Assembly: GCA_021324795.1 (NCBI GenBank)
Contig: JAJPIK010000114.1
Coordinates: forward strand, 1-48,612
Origin: Chloroflexota bacterium
GTDB lineage: Bacteria > Chloroflexota > UBA6077 > FW602-bin22 > CADDYW01
Direction: 5' to 3'
Length of the DNA stretch: 48,612 nucleotides
Shown: piece after piece, positions 1 through 8,635 of the stretch
How the letters are laid out: each line of letters begins with the position of its first letter
Numbering within the stretch: position 1 is the stretch's first letter
The notes under the pieces: generated by a model
Databases searched by the model: none
Told to the model about the DNA's origin: nothing
Seen by the model: only the letters and a program-made list of their open reading frames with translations
Translations under genes and position numbers: made by a program

Positions 1-93
1 CACGGCTGGCGGAGCGTCGCCGATGCGCTCCGCCACTATGGCGCCTTCCCCGACCGCGCACTACGGCTCATTGGCGCCATCCCAGGATGACTT
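1..93 (+). CDS. 3' end of an unidentified gene (partial)
   Basis: Frame 1 is open from the first base of the window to a TGA at 91-93 and encodes 30 residues containing GWRSVADALRHYGAFP and ending in RLIGAIPG. The composition is protein-like, with an amphipathic helix followed by a short tail, so I read it as the C-terminus of a gene entering from the left. It overlaps the end of the convergent glycosyltransferase gene by 33 bases. The family cannot be named from so short a piece. It could also be a chance open frame opposite the glycosyltransferase. Confidence 0.4.
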
Positions 94-1215
94 TGACATG
101 ACCCTACTTTGCCGCCGCGGCACTGGTCGAAGTTTCGCCAGGAGACTCTGAAAGACACGCTCCGGAGTGATACTTTCCATGCAGACGTGGCGTTCGCGCA
201 AACAGCCTTCATTGAGGAAGCGGTTCTCGCGACAGAGCGAGCATTCTACCATCGGTAAGCTCACCTCGAGCCAGGGCAATCGAGGAGCCCAGAGTTCGGC
301 GGGACTTGCCCCGAAGAGCGCGACGGTTGGTACACCTACCGCCGCGGCGAGATGCATAATGCCGTTGTCGATCGTCACACAGCCACGCGCATGGGCGAGC
401 GAGCCGGCTACCTCGGGTAGGGTCAGCTTGCCCCGGAGATCAATCAAGCCGGTCTCGCTCAAAAGCAATGCTTCAGTGTCAGCCGAGCCGTAGGCAGCCT
501 TCTGGAGTGAGGGGGCTGCCCCGAGCAGACCGACGCTCAGCCCCGCTTTGGTGCAACGGCTAATCAACTCCTTCCAGTATTCGACTGGCCAGAGTTTCGC
601 CGAGCGGGTTCCACCGGTTGCAACCAAGACATCGGGCACCGGAATCGGAGGAGGTGCGGTTGGGACTTCGGTACGCTGAAAATCGGTCTGGACCCGTGCC
701 GCCCGACAAAAGATCTCGCCAATGAAATTCGAGCTCAGGTGATCACCAAAGCGAGACATGAAACTCTCACTCGCCCAGAACGTTTGCGGATCCTGGATAC
801 GGTCAAACACATTCGGCCCCCATGGCAAATCCCCGCGCCCGTCCATGCGGAGGCAGCGGCCTACGACGTAGCGGGCGTTGGTCATCGCCGTGACGACCGC
901 GTTCAGCGGGTTGAAGTCGAGGTTGATCGCCAGCGCGTATGGCCCAGCGATATGCTCGCGCTCGGCCAGGAATTCGCTGACCACTCGCACGCCATCCGGT
1001 CGACCGTAGAGCGAGAAGCGCGCGTCAATATGCCGGCAGGCGGCTTCGAGCTCAGCAGTGCGCTCGCCACCGAAGTAATCGAGCACTGCCCCGGGATACT
1101 TCTCCTTGAGCCCGCGCAGCAAAGGGGTGGCAACGACAAAGCCGCCCAGTTTATCCTGAAACAACACCGCGAGATGCGGCGCGTCTCCTAGCGGCTGGTC
1201 ATCAAATCGCTCCAC
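61..1215 (-). CDS. Glycosyltransferase family 9 (heptosyltransferase-like)
   Basis: This 384-residue protein belongs to the GT9 (ADP-heptose:LPS heptosyltransferase-like) family, GT-B fold enzymes that move a sugar from a nucleotide-sugar onto a glycan or lipid acceptor at the inner face of the membrane. The N-terminal domain opens with a LGGFVVATPLLRGLKEKYP segment typical of the family. The C-terminal nucleotide-binding half carries GGTRSAKLWPVEYW near residue 200 and the conserved TIDNGIMHLAAAVGVPTVAL near residue 285. Four cysteines lie in the CSLC...GCLRERHVC stretch that follows. The start is a GTG, with GGAAGGA about a dozen bases upstream. The substrate cannot be told; in a bacterium without classical LPS it may build a cell-surface glycan. 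The gene is divergent from the MFS gene across a 201-base gap. Confidence 0.85.
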   Translation of the reverse strand: MERFDDQPLGDAPHLAVLFQDKLGGFVVATPLLRGLKEKYPGAVLDYFGGERTAELEAACRHIDARFSLYGRPDGVRVVSEFLAEREHIAGPYALAINLDFNPLNAVVTAMTNARYVVGRCLRMDGRGDLPWGPNVFDRIQDPQTFWASESFMSRFGDHLSSNFIGEIFCRAARVQTDFQRTEVPTAPPPIPVPDVLVATGGTRSAKLWPVEYWKELISRCTKAGLSVGLLGAAPSLQKAAYGSADTEALLLSETGLIDLRGKLTLPEVAGSLAHARGCVTIDNGIMHLAAAVGVPTVALFGASPAELWAPRLPWLEVSLPMVECSLCRENRFLNEGCLRERHVCMESITPERVFQSLLAKLRPVPRRQSRVMSKSSWDGANEP

Positions 1216-1416
1216 CTCTTACTCGTGCTCCTTCCTCTGGGAATAATGTGACCCCGCTCGCGGCCAACTCACTTTGCCAGCTCGCAAAAAGAGTACCACA
1301 CTCTCCGTCCCGAGTCTTGGCATCTTCCTCGACCCGTGAAAATATGCTAAGCTTGGCGAAGTATATTGAGCGGTATCCCCACCTGTCTGCGCCCGCGCAT
1401 TTTGTGAGAGGAACCC

Positions 1417-2754
1417 ATGGCTAATCGAGTTACGCGTAGTTTCGGGATCGGTCACTCCCCTTCCACCCGCTCTGGTGGTATCCGCCACCCATTCAGATCA
1501 CTCGCCGTCCCCACCTATCGCGCCTTCTGGATTAGTCTGCTCGCTAGCTACTGCGCACTGCAGATGAATATCGTCGCCCGGGGCTATCTCGCCTTCCAAC
1601 TCACCAACTCCGCCACTGCTCTGGGCCTGGTAAGCCTGGCGCGCGGGTTCTCCATGCTAACCCTGTCCCCCCTTGCCGGGGTGGTAGCGGACCGCGTGGA
1701 TAAGCGAAAGCTGCTCATCTCCACGCAGACCTGTCTGATGGGCACTGCGCTGGTCACATCGGCGCTCATCCATTTCGGTGTCATTCAGTTCTGGCATTTG
1801 CTCGTCGTCGCTTTGATCGAGGGTGCCGTATTCACCTTCAACGCTCCGACCCGCCAGTCCGTCCTGCCCCAGCTCGTTCCCCCGGGAAACCTGGGCAATG
1901 CGATCGCGCTCAACGCCTCGACCCGCAATCTCACGCGTATTGTCGGACCGAGCCTGGCCGGTGTCTTGATCGGGCTTCCCACCTTCGGCATATCGGGATC
2001 ATTCGACGGCGTCGCCATTTGCTACTGCCTCGCGGCGATTCTGCTGTTCCGCCTCGAGCTTCTAGAAACGGATGAACCGCCGGTTGCTACTGCGACCGGA
2101 CGTCGTGCGGTTGGCCTCGCCGAGATGACTTCCGGCTTCCGCTACATTCTCAATGACAAGCGACTCTTGCTCTTGGTCGTCCTCGGATTTGTCCCGGTGA
2201 TGCTGGGCAATCCCTATCAAGCGCTTCTCCCGGTGTTCCAGGATCGCGTCCTCCATGTCGGACCAGAAGAATTGGGCCTGATGTATGCCGCGGCCGGGGT
2301 AGGGGGTGTAATCGGAACCCTCGTCGTCGCGGCGGTCGCCGACCACCCCAAGAAGGCGATCCTTCAGCTCGGGTTCGGTATGTTCTACGCCGCGGGCCTT
2401 GTGCTCTTCGCGATCGTACACGTTCTTGCCGCCGACCTCTTCTTTCTTGGCATTGTCGGCCTGGCCGGCGACGGCTACTCGACGCTCAACAGCACGATGC
2501 TGATGCTGAATACCGATCGCGCCTGGTACGGCCGTGTGATGAGCATTTATATGATGAACTGGTCGCTGATGCCCCTGGCGACCTTACCGCTTGGCGCCCT
2601 CGCCGACCTGATCGGCGCTCCCTTTACCGAGGCCGGTGCCGGCTCGATTATCTTGATCATTGTCGCGAGCGTGGCGATTTTCTATCCGAACTGGCGCAAG
2701 CTCGGCGAAACCGGTCCGGTAGCGAGCCAAGCCGCCACCAGTCCCGCGACCTAA
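1417..2754 (+). CDS. MFS transporter (MFS_3 / EntS-like exporter)
   Basis: This 445-residue integral membrane protein of the major facilitator superfamily most resembles the MFS_3/enterobactin-exporter branch. About 30 polar residues precede the first membrane helix. Motif A, GVVADRVDKRK, lies at residues 88-98 in the loop after helix 2. The NAPTRQSVLPQLVP segment near residue 145 is characteristic of this branch. Hydrophobic segments run to about residue 425 in a pattern consistent with 12 helices, followed by a polar Ala/Thr tail. The ATG is preceded by GAGAGG six bases upstream. The family usually performs proton-driven efflux of small molecules; the substrate here is unknown. No partner gene is adjacent. 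Confidence 0.88.
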   Translation: MANRVTRSFGIGHSPSTRSGGIRHPFRSLAVPTYRAFWISLLASYCALQMNIVARGYLAFQLTNSATALGLVSLARGFSMLTLSPLAGVVADRVDKRKLLISTQTCLMGTALVTSALIHFGVIQFWHLLVVALIEGAVFTFNAPTRQSVLPQLVPPGNLGNAIALNASTRNLTRIVGPSLAGVLIGLPTFGISGSFDGVAICYCLAAILLFRLELLETDEPPVATATGRRAVGLAEMTSGFRYILNDKRLLLLVVLGFVPVMLGNPYQALLPVFQDRVLHVGPEELGLMYAAAGVGGVIGTLVVAAVADHPKKAILQLGFGMFYAAGLVLFAIVHVLAADLFFLGIVGLAGDGYSTLNSTMLMLNTDRAWYGRVMSIYMMNWSLMPLATLPLGALADLIGAPFTEAGAGSIILIIVASVAIFYPNWRKLGETGPVASQAATSPAT

Positions 2755-2849
2755 AATCAAGCCGGTGGCGCAACCCCGCCCGCCCGACGTTGCTCTTCGG
2801 GCGTGAGCAATCGTCGCTCGGCCTGTACCTGGTCGGTCAAACCTCCAAC

Positions 2850-2897
2850 GCATCCCGGAGAAAAACGTACCGCTTTATGGTAGGAGTACCGGGATGC
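2850..2897. promoter_or_regulatory. Inverted repeat in the 346-base gap before the secreted-protein genes
   Basis: The gap 2755-3100 has no convincing gene. It holds a 9-base perfect inverted repeat, GCATCCCGG at 2850-2858 and CCGGGATGC at 2889-2897, enclosing a smaller GTACC/GGTA pair. This would fold into a two-step hairpin. It could be a terminator for the MFS gene or a leader structure, but no U-tract follows. A minus-strand open frame across it (2757-2942) looks like a chance ORF. Confidence 0.35.
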
Positions 2898-3100
2898 CCC
2901 CATCCGTAGCAATCGAGCAGGGTATTGACATCGGCGGTACAATTGAGCTGGCCGGCTGATCCCTTGTCCCGTCGCTCTTTGTACACCGGTTTCTAATTCC
3001 TCGTACGTACGTCGGAGAGGAGGTGGACACGTTACCTATAACGACAAGTGCGGCTAATTCTAATTATGGTCGAGACCGATGAATAACCTGAGGAAAGGCC

Positions 3101-4021
3101 ATGCGACGATCACCCTTTTGGCGCTCTTTGATCGCCACCCTCCTGGGCGTTTTGGGCATAGTCGCGCTCCGTGTCATTGGCGCGGGTGGTCTCCTGCCAC
3201 CACCACCGACCACCGGTCGCGCCGTCCAGAGCTACCCGTCGCTCCCGACGCCGCCGACCGCGGCGATGGTAACCTACCCGGGTCCCACCAAGACCCCGAA
3301 CTATATTGTTCTCAATGGTACACCGGCCCCCACTCCGCCACCTCGGCCAGGGCGGACACATACCTAGTCCGTCTGAGCTAATGAGTCGGCGCGAGCCACC
3401 CCCCCTTCCGCCGACCCCAACGTTTGGACCGGTTCCAACCTCGCCAACAGTCATACCAATAGCTTTCCCGACACCTGTTGGCCTTCCGACTGGCCTTCCC
3501 CGGCCGGGGCTGATCATTAACGCCGAAGATCGGAATTCCACGGCGGACGACGTCCGTTACGCCGCGCTGGTGGTACGGGCCCGGATCACTCGGATTGCCC
3601 CCCCTTCTTCATGTTCATGATACCTAACCATGCACGCCCCGTTGGAACAATTGACGACCATAACGTGGCGACCCCGGCTCTCCTCCACGTCGAGCACGTG
3701 TACAAGGGACCGGCCGTCTCTGACATATCTGCGACCATCGGGGGTGCCTGCTTCGGTCCGAACAGCTGCTCGACGTTCTCCACGGAGTGGGCGTGGCAGG
3801 ATCTGGTCGGATACGATCTGATTTTGTTCTTAGGCGCACCCTATGCGGGCGATCCATATATGGTCCAGCACAATTACTACTGGCCATTTCGAACCTTCAT
3901 AATCGATACGACGAATCCCAACCAGGCGCTCGTGATCGAAGGGCCGCTGCGTGGCATTGTTCAGGTCGACGCTCTTGAAGCACGAATCCGAACGGCGCCC
4001 GGGGTGAACTCCGGCGCTTGA
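3101..4021 (+). pseudogene. Secreted/anchored Pro-rich protein, broken by two frameshifts
   Basis: The reading begins at an ATG behind GAGGAAAGG and encodes a signal anchor (residues about 7-30, SLIATLLGVLGIVALRV) and a Pro/Thr-rich stalk. It then hits a stop at 3365-3367. The stalk continues in another frame (3306-3620), followed by a domain beginning ADDVRYAALVVRARITRI. At a run of seven C (3598-3604) the frame moves back, and the domain continues (ALLHVEHVYKGP and on) to the stop at 4021. Adding one C restores a continuous reading through the second break; the first lies between 3306 and 3365. The VVRARITRI...LLHVEHVYKG pattern matches a small secreted domain that I recall from Chloroflexota proteins, function unknown. 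Sequencing error is an alternative for each lesion, but the next gene is also broken. Confidence 0.7.
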
Positions 4022-4061
4022 CGTTGTTCTCCTTGCAGATATTGATCGACGGAGACTTCGA

Positions 4062-6151
4062 ATGTTGCCAATTTTTGATATTCCTCCGGCGGTAGCTTGA
4101 CTTGCCGTCCTCCCCGCCCTGTGGCTTTTCTTCCTTGTAACACCCACGCCGGCTCTGGCCTTCAATCCGGCCGGACGCTACCAGAATCCTCAGCAGTATT
4201 ACTGGTTTACCGCTGGCTTTGGTGATTTGTACAATGTAAGCGCGGCCGACGCCGAGAATGCGATCGTGGGCGGAGCTGGTGGCTGGTACAAGAACACGTC
4301 CTGGATTCTTCGGCAATCGACGTCGGGCAACACACCCATCGACTCGTGCTTCTTCGGAGGGCTGGGAACGTGCGGAGGAACGTTGCCTCCCGGCACACCA
4401 GCGGTCACGCAGCAGTACATCAATAACGGGATCATCACCTCATCGCCCATGCATTTCAATACGGGAATTGACCCCTATACCAAACAGGTTTACATTAACT
4501 GGACGACGAGTTGCCCCGTTGGCAACGGCCAGCTCAAGGTGGGGACAATCGCCTTCCATGAGTTCGGCCACGTCGCGGGTCTGGGGGACCTCTACGCGTG
4601 TCAGGGAAACAGCTGCTTTACACCCTGGAATCCGCCGGACTCGATCATGGGGAGTTACTACGGTCCGGACGGGTGCAACCGCTCACTCGGCCAGGACGAC
4701 GCAGATGGGCTGGCACAACTCTACGGACAGCGTTACTTCTTCCCCGCCGTCTACAGCAACTATAATGGCTGGTCCTCTGTCATCTTGGTGATGGAGGGAA
4801 CTCCGGGGAGCCCGTACAATACGGGCGTTTTTCTTCGATTTGATCCAGGGACAATATACAATATACAATCCAGGCGCAAACCTCCCAGGTGGCGCGGGCG
4901 AGATCTATCTCGGGGCGACCATAAACCCGAACCAGCCGTTCAACTTTGATGCGAGCCAGGGTCTTCCGCAAGGGCAGTATTATGCGGCGGTGATTGATTC
5001 AGGCGACAGTGTTTCGGTTGTCGACAAGATCTATGTATCAAGGGAACCTCGTTGCGGAATCCGTCGGTCAAGAAGCTCCCGATGGAATAGGCGGCATTAG
5101 CGAAAACAGCCCATCACCGGATCAGATGGCGACTAAGATGGCGTTTACCAACCCCTGTCCAACCAACCGCGTCACCACGACCTCGATTCCCCTCGTGATG
5201 AATAACAACCACGGCTGGTCGACCCAACTCGACGTCATGGACACCGGTCCGGAGACGTGCGGGAATGGGAATAACGTTTTCACGATTACCTATTACGACG
5301 CCAATGGGAATGCCACCGGCACGGAGAGCTACGCCGTCGGTGAGATGCACACCGTACTGGTACCCCAGGGCGGCAAAGGCTTCGTCCCGACCGTGGGCTC
5401 GGCGACAATCACATCCAACGACAGCCTGGTAGTGACGACCGAGGAGGTGCTAGGAAGTCCTCCCACGAGTGCACTGTTCTACAGTGGATTTTCTACCGGA
5501 CCGAATGGCGCTGTCCAATATGTAAGTGGCCCTACCGCCTTCATGCCCCTGCTACAGCTCAGCAATCACGGGTGGCAGTCCGGGATCGCGGTCCAGAACG
5601 TGGGGACAGCTTCGACGCCGATGACGCTCTACGTCAATGGGGCGCCGGTTCTGAACTCGCCACAGATTGCTCCTAACGCGAGCTGGATTGTCTATCCGGT
5701 TCCGGGCTCAGGAACCGGCACCGGCTACATTACGACGAACCCTGCGGTGCAGGTCGTCGCGATCGCCAATCAAGTCACCTCGTCGAGTCCCGCCGGATCT
5801 ACCTATAGCGCCTTCGGGAACAACACGACGATCCCGAACTACGACGACCTCCCAGCCTTAGCGACAAATTTCTCGGAAGGGGGTTCAACCTGGAACAGCG
5901 GACTGGTCATCATGAACATCAGCACCAATTGGCACTGTTACTATTTGTACATCAACAGTCCGACTGACCAGGTATGTCTTGCACCTTACGCCTCCTATAC
6001 CTGGTACCCGATTCCCGGACAACTCGCGGGGCTCTGGTCGAGCTACGTTGCCTCACCGGATGGCGGGTCGTCGGCCGCAATCGTCAACTGGATCGGCACC
6101 CAATACGGAACCAACGACGTTTTCTTCACTTATCCTGGCGGCATACGATAG
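4062..6151 (+). pseudogene. Secreted metzincin-type metalloprotease with C-terminal beta repeats, broken by one stop and two frameshifts
   Basis: The likely start is ATG 4062, with GGAG seven bases upstream. It opens a signal peptide interrupted by TGA at 4098-4100, a single transition from CGA (Arg), after which LAVLPALWLFFLV...TPALA completes the leader. The catalytic domain has HEFGHVAGLGD near 4557-4590 (HExxHxxGxxD, a zinc site like that of snapalysin-type proteases) and a Met-turn-like DSIMGS. Downstream are about four repeats of a GW-containing beta module (NYNGWSS, NNNHGWST, LSNHGWQS, GSTWNSG). A 7-base tandem duplication at 4853-4866 shifts the frame, and one extra base near 5040 shifts it again. 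Removing both gives uninterrupted protein to the stop at 6151. All catalytic residues remain, so the loss looks recent. Confidence 0.78.
4853..4866 (+). repeat. 7-base tandem duplication AATATAC-AATATAC that shifts the frame
   Basis: AATATAC occurs twice head to tail (4853-4859 and 4860-4866) inside the metalloprotease pseudogene. Deleting one copy reads GTIYNPGAN and joins the upstream and downstream frames exactly. It looks like a replication-slippage event and accounts for one of the three lesions in that gene. Confidence 0.85.
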
Positions 6152-6224
6152 ACCGTCTTTTCACGCTCCTGATGGGCGAAGTGTCGTGCCACGCGGAGTC
6201 TTACCGGGATCTGCCAGCAGGCAG

Positions 6225-6276
6225 CCCTCCTTGCCGCGTGAGACTGGGCAAACGCAGTCGCATCACGCGCGGAGGG
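6225..6276. terminator. Hairpin between convergent genes
   Basis: The arms CCCTCC (6225-6230) and CGCGTGA (6235-6241) pair with TCACGCG (6263-6269) and GGAGGG (6271-6276). The hairpin lies in the 204-base gap between the end of the metalloprotease pseudogene and the convergent S41 protease gene. There is no U-tract, so termination is inferred from position and stem strength only. Confidence 0.45.
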
Positions 6277-6355
6277 CCGCTCCGATGGACAGGACGACCG
6301 GTCCTTTCCGGCTGCTGCTGAAAACTCGGTGCGTCACATTGAGGTAGAACTTACC

Positions 6356-7597
6356 TTATGGCTCCTGGACTTGTAAGATCTGCAATGCGGCCGTGAGCTG
6401 GGCGTCGTTGCGTCGTTGGTAGTCGGCAATACTCATCGAGTGCATCTCTTCGGGCAAGAGCGGCTCGACGTTCGTCGGCTCGGCAACGATCTTGTTCGGC
6501 GTGATGCCGTTCTTCCAAATGACGTGGCCATTCGGTGTGACCCACTCCTCCACGCCGAGTAGAATCGCCGAGCCATCGCTGAGGCGAAACTCTTTGAGGA
6601 CGGTACCGGTGCCAAAGGTTTGATCGCCCACGATCTCTGCTCGACGATGATCCTGGAGCGCACCCGCCACGATCTCGGCCGCGCTAGCGGTCCCGTGATT
6701 CACCAGGACGACCAGCGGCTCGCTGGTCGCAGCGCCGCCCGAATCGACTGGTACTGACTTACGGCTGCCAGATCGGTCTTGCTCGAAGAGGACGTTGCCC
6801 GATGAGACGAACTCACTCGTCACTTTCACCGCTTCATCGAGCAAGCCCCCCGGATCGTTTCGCAAGTCGAGCACAACGCCGGTATCTCCGGCCGCTTTGG
6901 CGTCGGTCAGTGCCTTGCGAAGCTGCTGGTCGGTGCGATCGCCAAATTCACTGATCCGAATGAGCGCAACGTGCTGGCCGGGAACCGTCGACCAGGTAAC
7001 CAAAGGCACCTGAATTTGCTCACGGACCACGGTGAAATTGAGAAACTCCGACGCGCCGGGCCGCAGTACAGTCAAATGGACCGACGTTCCCTGGGGGCCA
7101 CGGATGAGCTGGCTGGCCTGATCGAGTGTCATGTGGGTAACGTCTCGACCATCGACTTTTTCGATCACGTCGCCGGGCATCAAGCCTGCCTTCTGAGCCG
7201 GCGAGCCATCGAGTGGCGCGACAATGGTGAGACCTTGATCACGCATCTCGACGGTCACCCCAATGCCGTCGAGGGTGCCGGCCAAGCTTTGCTGCTCATC
7301 TTTGGCTTCTCTCGCCGAGAGAAAGCGACTGTGGCCAGTGTCGCCGAGCGCATTAATCATGCCGGCAATCGCGCCATGGGTCAGGTTCTCCGGGGTGAGC
7401 ACCGAGGGATCGACGTAGTGTTGCTCGACGAGCCGCCAAGCCTCCCAGAATACGCCGAAGCTTGTCCGCGCGTCGGCTGGCTCGCTGGGCGGCGCTCCCT
7501 GAAAAAGGACCGAGCGATCGAAGATGACGCCACCCCCAAATCCGACGAGGAACGTTAGAAGAATTCCCAGACCGATCGGAATGATTCGCCGGTTCAC
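6356..7597 (-). CDS. S41 family C-terminal processing protease-like protein (Ctp)
   Basis: The protein has 413 residues. A signal anchor at residues 5-27 places the rest outside the membrane. A PDZ domain spans about 107-190 and the S41 core about 208-372. Ctp proteases use a Ser-Lys dyad to cut from the C-termini of envelope proteins. The nucleophile Ser305 is present in NHGTASAAEI. The usual general-base Lys of the TFGKGTV motif is Thr330 here (TFGTGTV); Lys335, five residues on, is the nearest alternative. The GTG start overlaps the TGA of the upstream adenylyltransferase (GTGA), so the two genes are translationally coupled. The protein could be an active variant with a relocated base or a non-catalytic PDZ scaffold. 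Confidence 0.88.
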   Translation of the reverse strand: MNRRIIPIGLGILLTFLVGFGGGVIFDRSVLFQGAPPSEPADARTSFGVFWEAWRLVEQHYVDPSVLTPENLTHGAIAGMINALGDTGHSRFLSAREAKDEQQSLAGTLDGIGVTVEMRDQGLTIVAPLDGSPAQKAGLMPGDVIEKVDGRDVTHMTLDQASQLIRGPQGTSVHLTVLRPGASEFLNFTVVREQIQVPLVTWSTVPGQHVALIRISEFGDRTDQQLRKALTDAKAAGDTGVVLDLRNDPGGLLDEAVKVTSEFVSSGNVLFEQDRSGSRKSVPVDSGGAATSEPLVVLVNHGTASAAEIVAGALQDHRRAEIVGDQTFGTGTVLKEFRLSDGSAILLGVEEWVTPNGHVIWKNGITPNKIVAEPTNVEPLLPEEMHSMSIADYQRRNDAQLTAALQILQVQEP

Positions 7598-8556
7598 GGA
7601 AGCACTCCTAGCGCGTGGAGGAGTGCAACGATCTCGCCGCGTTCCAGCCGCTCACGCCAGACGCGGCCGGTTGCGTCCAGCCGAGTCACCGCACCAACCA
7701 TTGCCGCGAAGGCACTCGGCGAGAGGCTGGTCATCCCTTGTGCTTCCAAAAGCTCGATCAGCTTTTCGCGCCAAACGTACCGATCGACGAGCTCTCCGTC
7801 AGATGCCCGCAGCGGTGGCCGATAAACGCCGGTCTCTGCGACGAATTGTTCGACAATCGGCGGCACGCCCACCAACACCCCTTCGGAGTGGGCCGCGTCG
7901 CGTAATGCGGTCGACGACTGCCGACGGTATTGCTCCGAAAGCGCGAGCGGGAGAACCTTGGCGGCATAGCGCCGGTTCTCCGGCTGTGCAAGCAGCGCGG
8001 CAAGTGCCTCCGGACCTTCACCGTCTCGCGGAGCAACGAGGAATGAAGCCAAAGCAAAAAGGCGATCGAGCACGGCCTCACGGTCACGATAATAACGCGG
8101 ATCGAAGATCTGAACGATCTTGTCGTGACCGACGACGAACCACAGCTCGTCGACCGATGGCAGACTCTCGTGCACGAGCTCGGCCTGCTCAGCGTAGAGT
8201 CCCCGGTTCACCAGGACAACTCCCTCGGGCGGGTGTTCTTTGACGAACTCGATTAAGCAAACCAGCCGATCAGCAAGCGAAGCGCCTTCCACGCGCTCTT
8301 TATTCACCGTCCGACTTGCCAAAAGGTAGCTGAGACGATCACAGCGACCGGTCGCCAGCGCGGCGTCGGCCAGGGCCAGGTGAGCATTGGTAAGCGGATT
8401 GAAAGAGCCGGGCAGCAAGGCAAGCCGTCTCGAGGACACACCGGCCGGGCAAACGATCTCGCGCAGGGACGGAGCCAGGCTCGGATCCAACTCGGTCAAG
8501 GTTCGGCGCAGCGCCAGCAGTAAGGACAAGTCAAAAAATGGTGAATCGGCCGCCAT
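7594..8556 (-). CDS. NadD-like nicotinate-nucleotide adenylyltransferase with extra C-terminal domain
   Basis: This is a nucleotidyltransferase of the NadD/NMNAT fold, which adenylylates (nicotinate) mononucleotide in NAD synthesis. The ATP-binding motif GSFNPLTNAH is at residues 50-59 and the closing SSTALRD motif at 214-220. At 320 residues it is about 100 longer than ordinary NadD. There is a 45-residue leader before the first motif and about 80 residues after FVAETGVYRPP that look helical and that I cannot assign. The ATG is preceded by AAGGGAG about nine bases upstream. It forms a two-gene unit with the downstream S41 protease (4-base overlap). The substrate is inferred from motifs only. 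Confidence 0.78.
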   Translation of the reverse strand: MAADSPFFDLSLLLALRRTLTELDPSLAPSLREIVCPAGVSSRRLALLPGSFNPLTNAHLALADAALATGRCDRLSYLLASRTVNKERVEGASLADRLVCLIEFVKEHPPEGVVLVNRGLYAEQAELVHESLPSVDELWFVVGHDKIVQIFDPRYYRDREAVLDRLFALASFLVAPRDGEGPEALAALLAQPENRRYAAKVLPLALSEQYRRQSSTALRDAAHSEGVLVGVPPIVEQFVAETGVYRPPLRASDGELVDRYVWREKLIELLEAQGMTSLSPSAFAAMVGAVTRLDATGRVWRERLERGEIVALLHALGVLP

Positions 8557-8594
8557 GGGCGAAGCTCCCTTCTTCCCAATTATACCGGTCTCGA

Positions 8595-8603
8595 TGCTAT
8601 ACT
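8595..8603 (+). promoter_or_regulatory. Extended -10 promoter, TGC-TATACT
   Basis: TGC followed by TATACT lies 33 bases before the thioesterase ATG, in the 79-base gap shared with the divergent adenylyltransferase gene. No good -35 box is seen at 17 bases, which fits an extended -10 promoter. The same nine bases occur before the OsmC gene at 31828-31836. Confidence 0.5.
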
Positions 8604-8635
8604 GTCAGAAAAGATACCCTCTGACGGGGAGTGAG

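Noticed and set aside
739..1191. Plus-strand 150-codon open frame
   Set aside because: It lies wholly inside the glycosyltransferase gene on the other strand and has no ribosome site or family features.
2757..2942. Minus-strand 61-codon frame containing RLLTPEEQRRAG
   Set aside because: It has no ribosome site, spans the inverted repeat and has no recognisable partner; likely chance.
4098..4100. Recoding of TGA as Trp or selenocysteine in the protease signal peptide
   Set aside because: The gene has two further frameshifts, no SECIS-like stem was seen, and other genes in the window use TGA as a stop.
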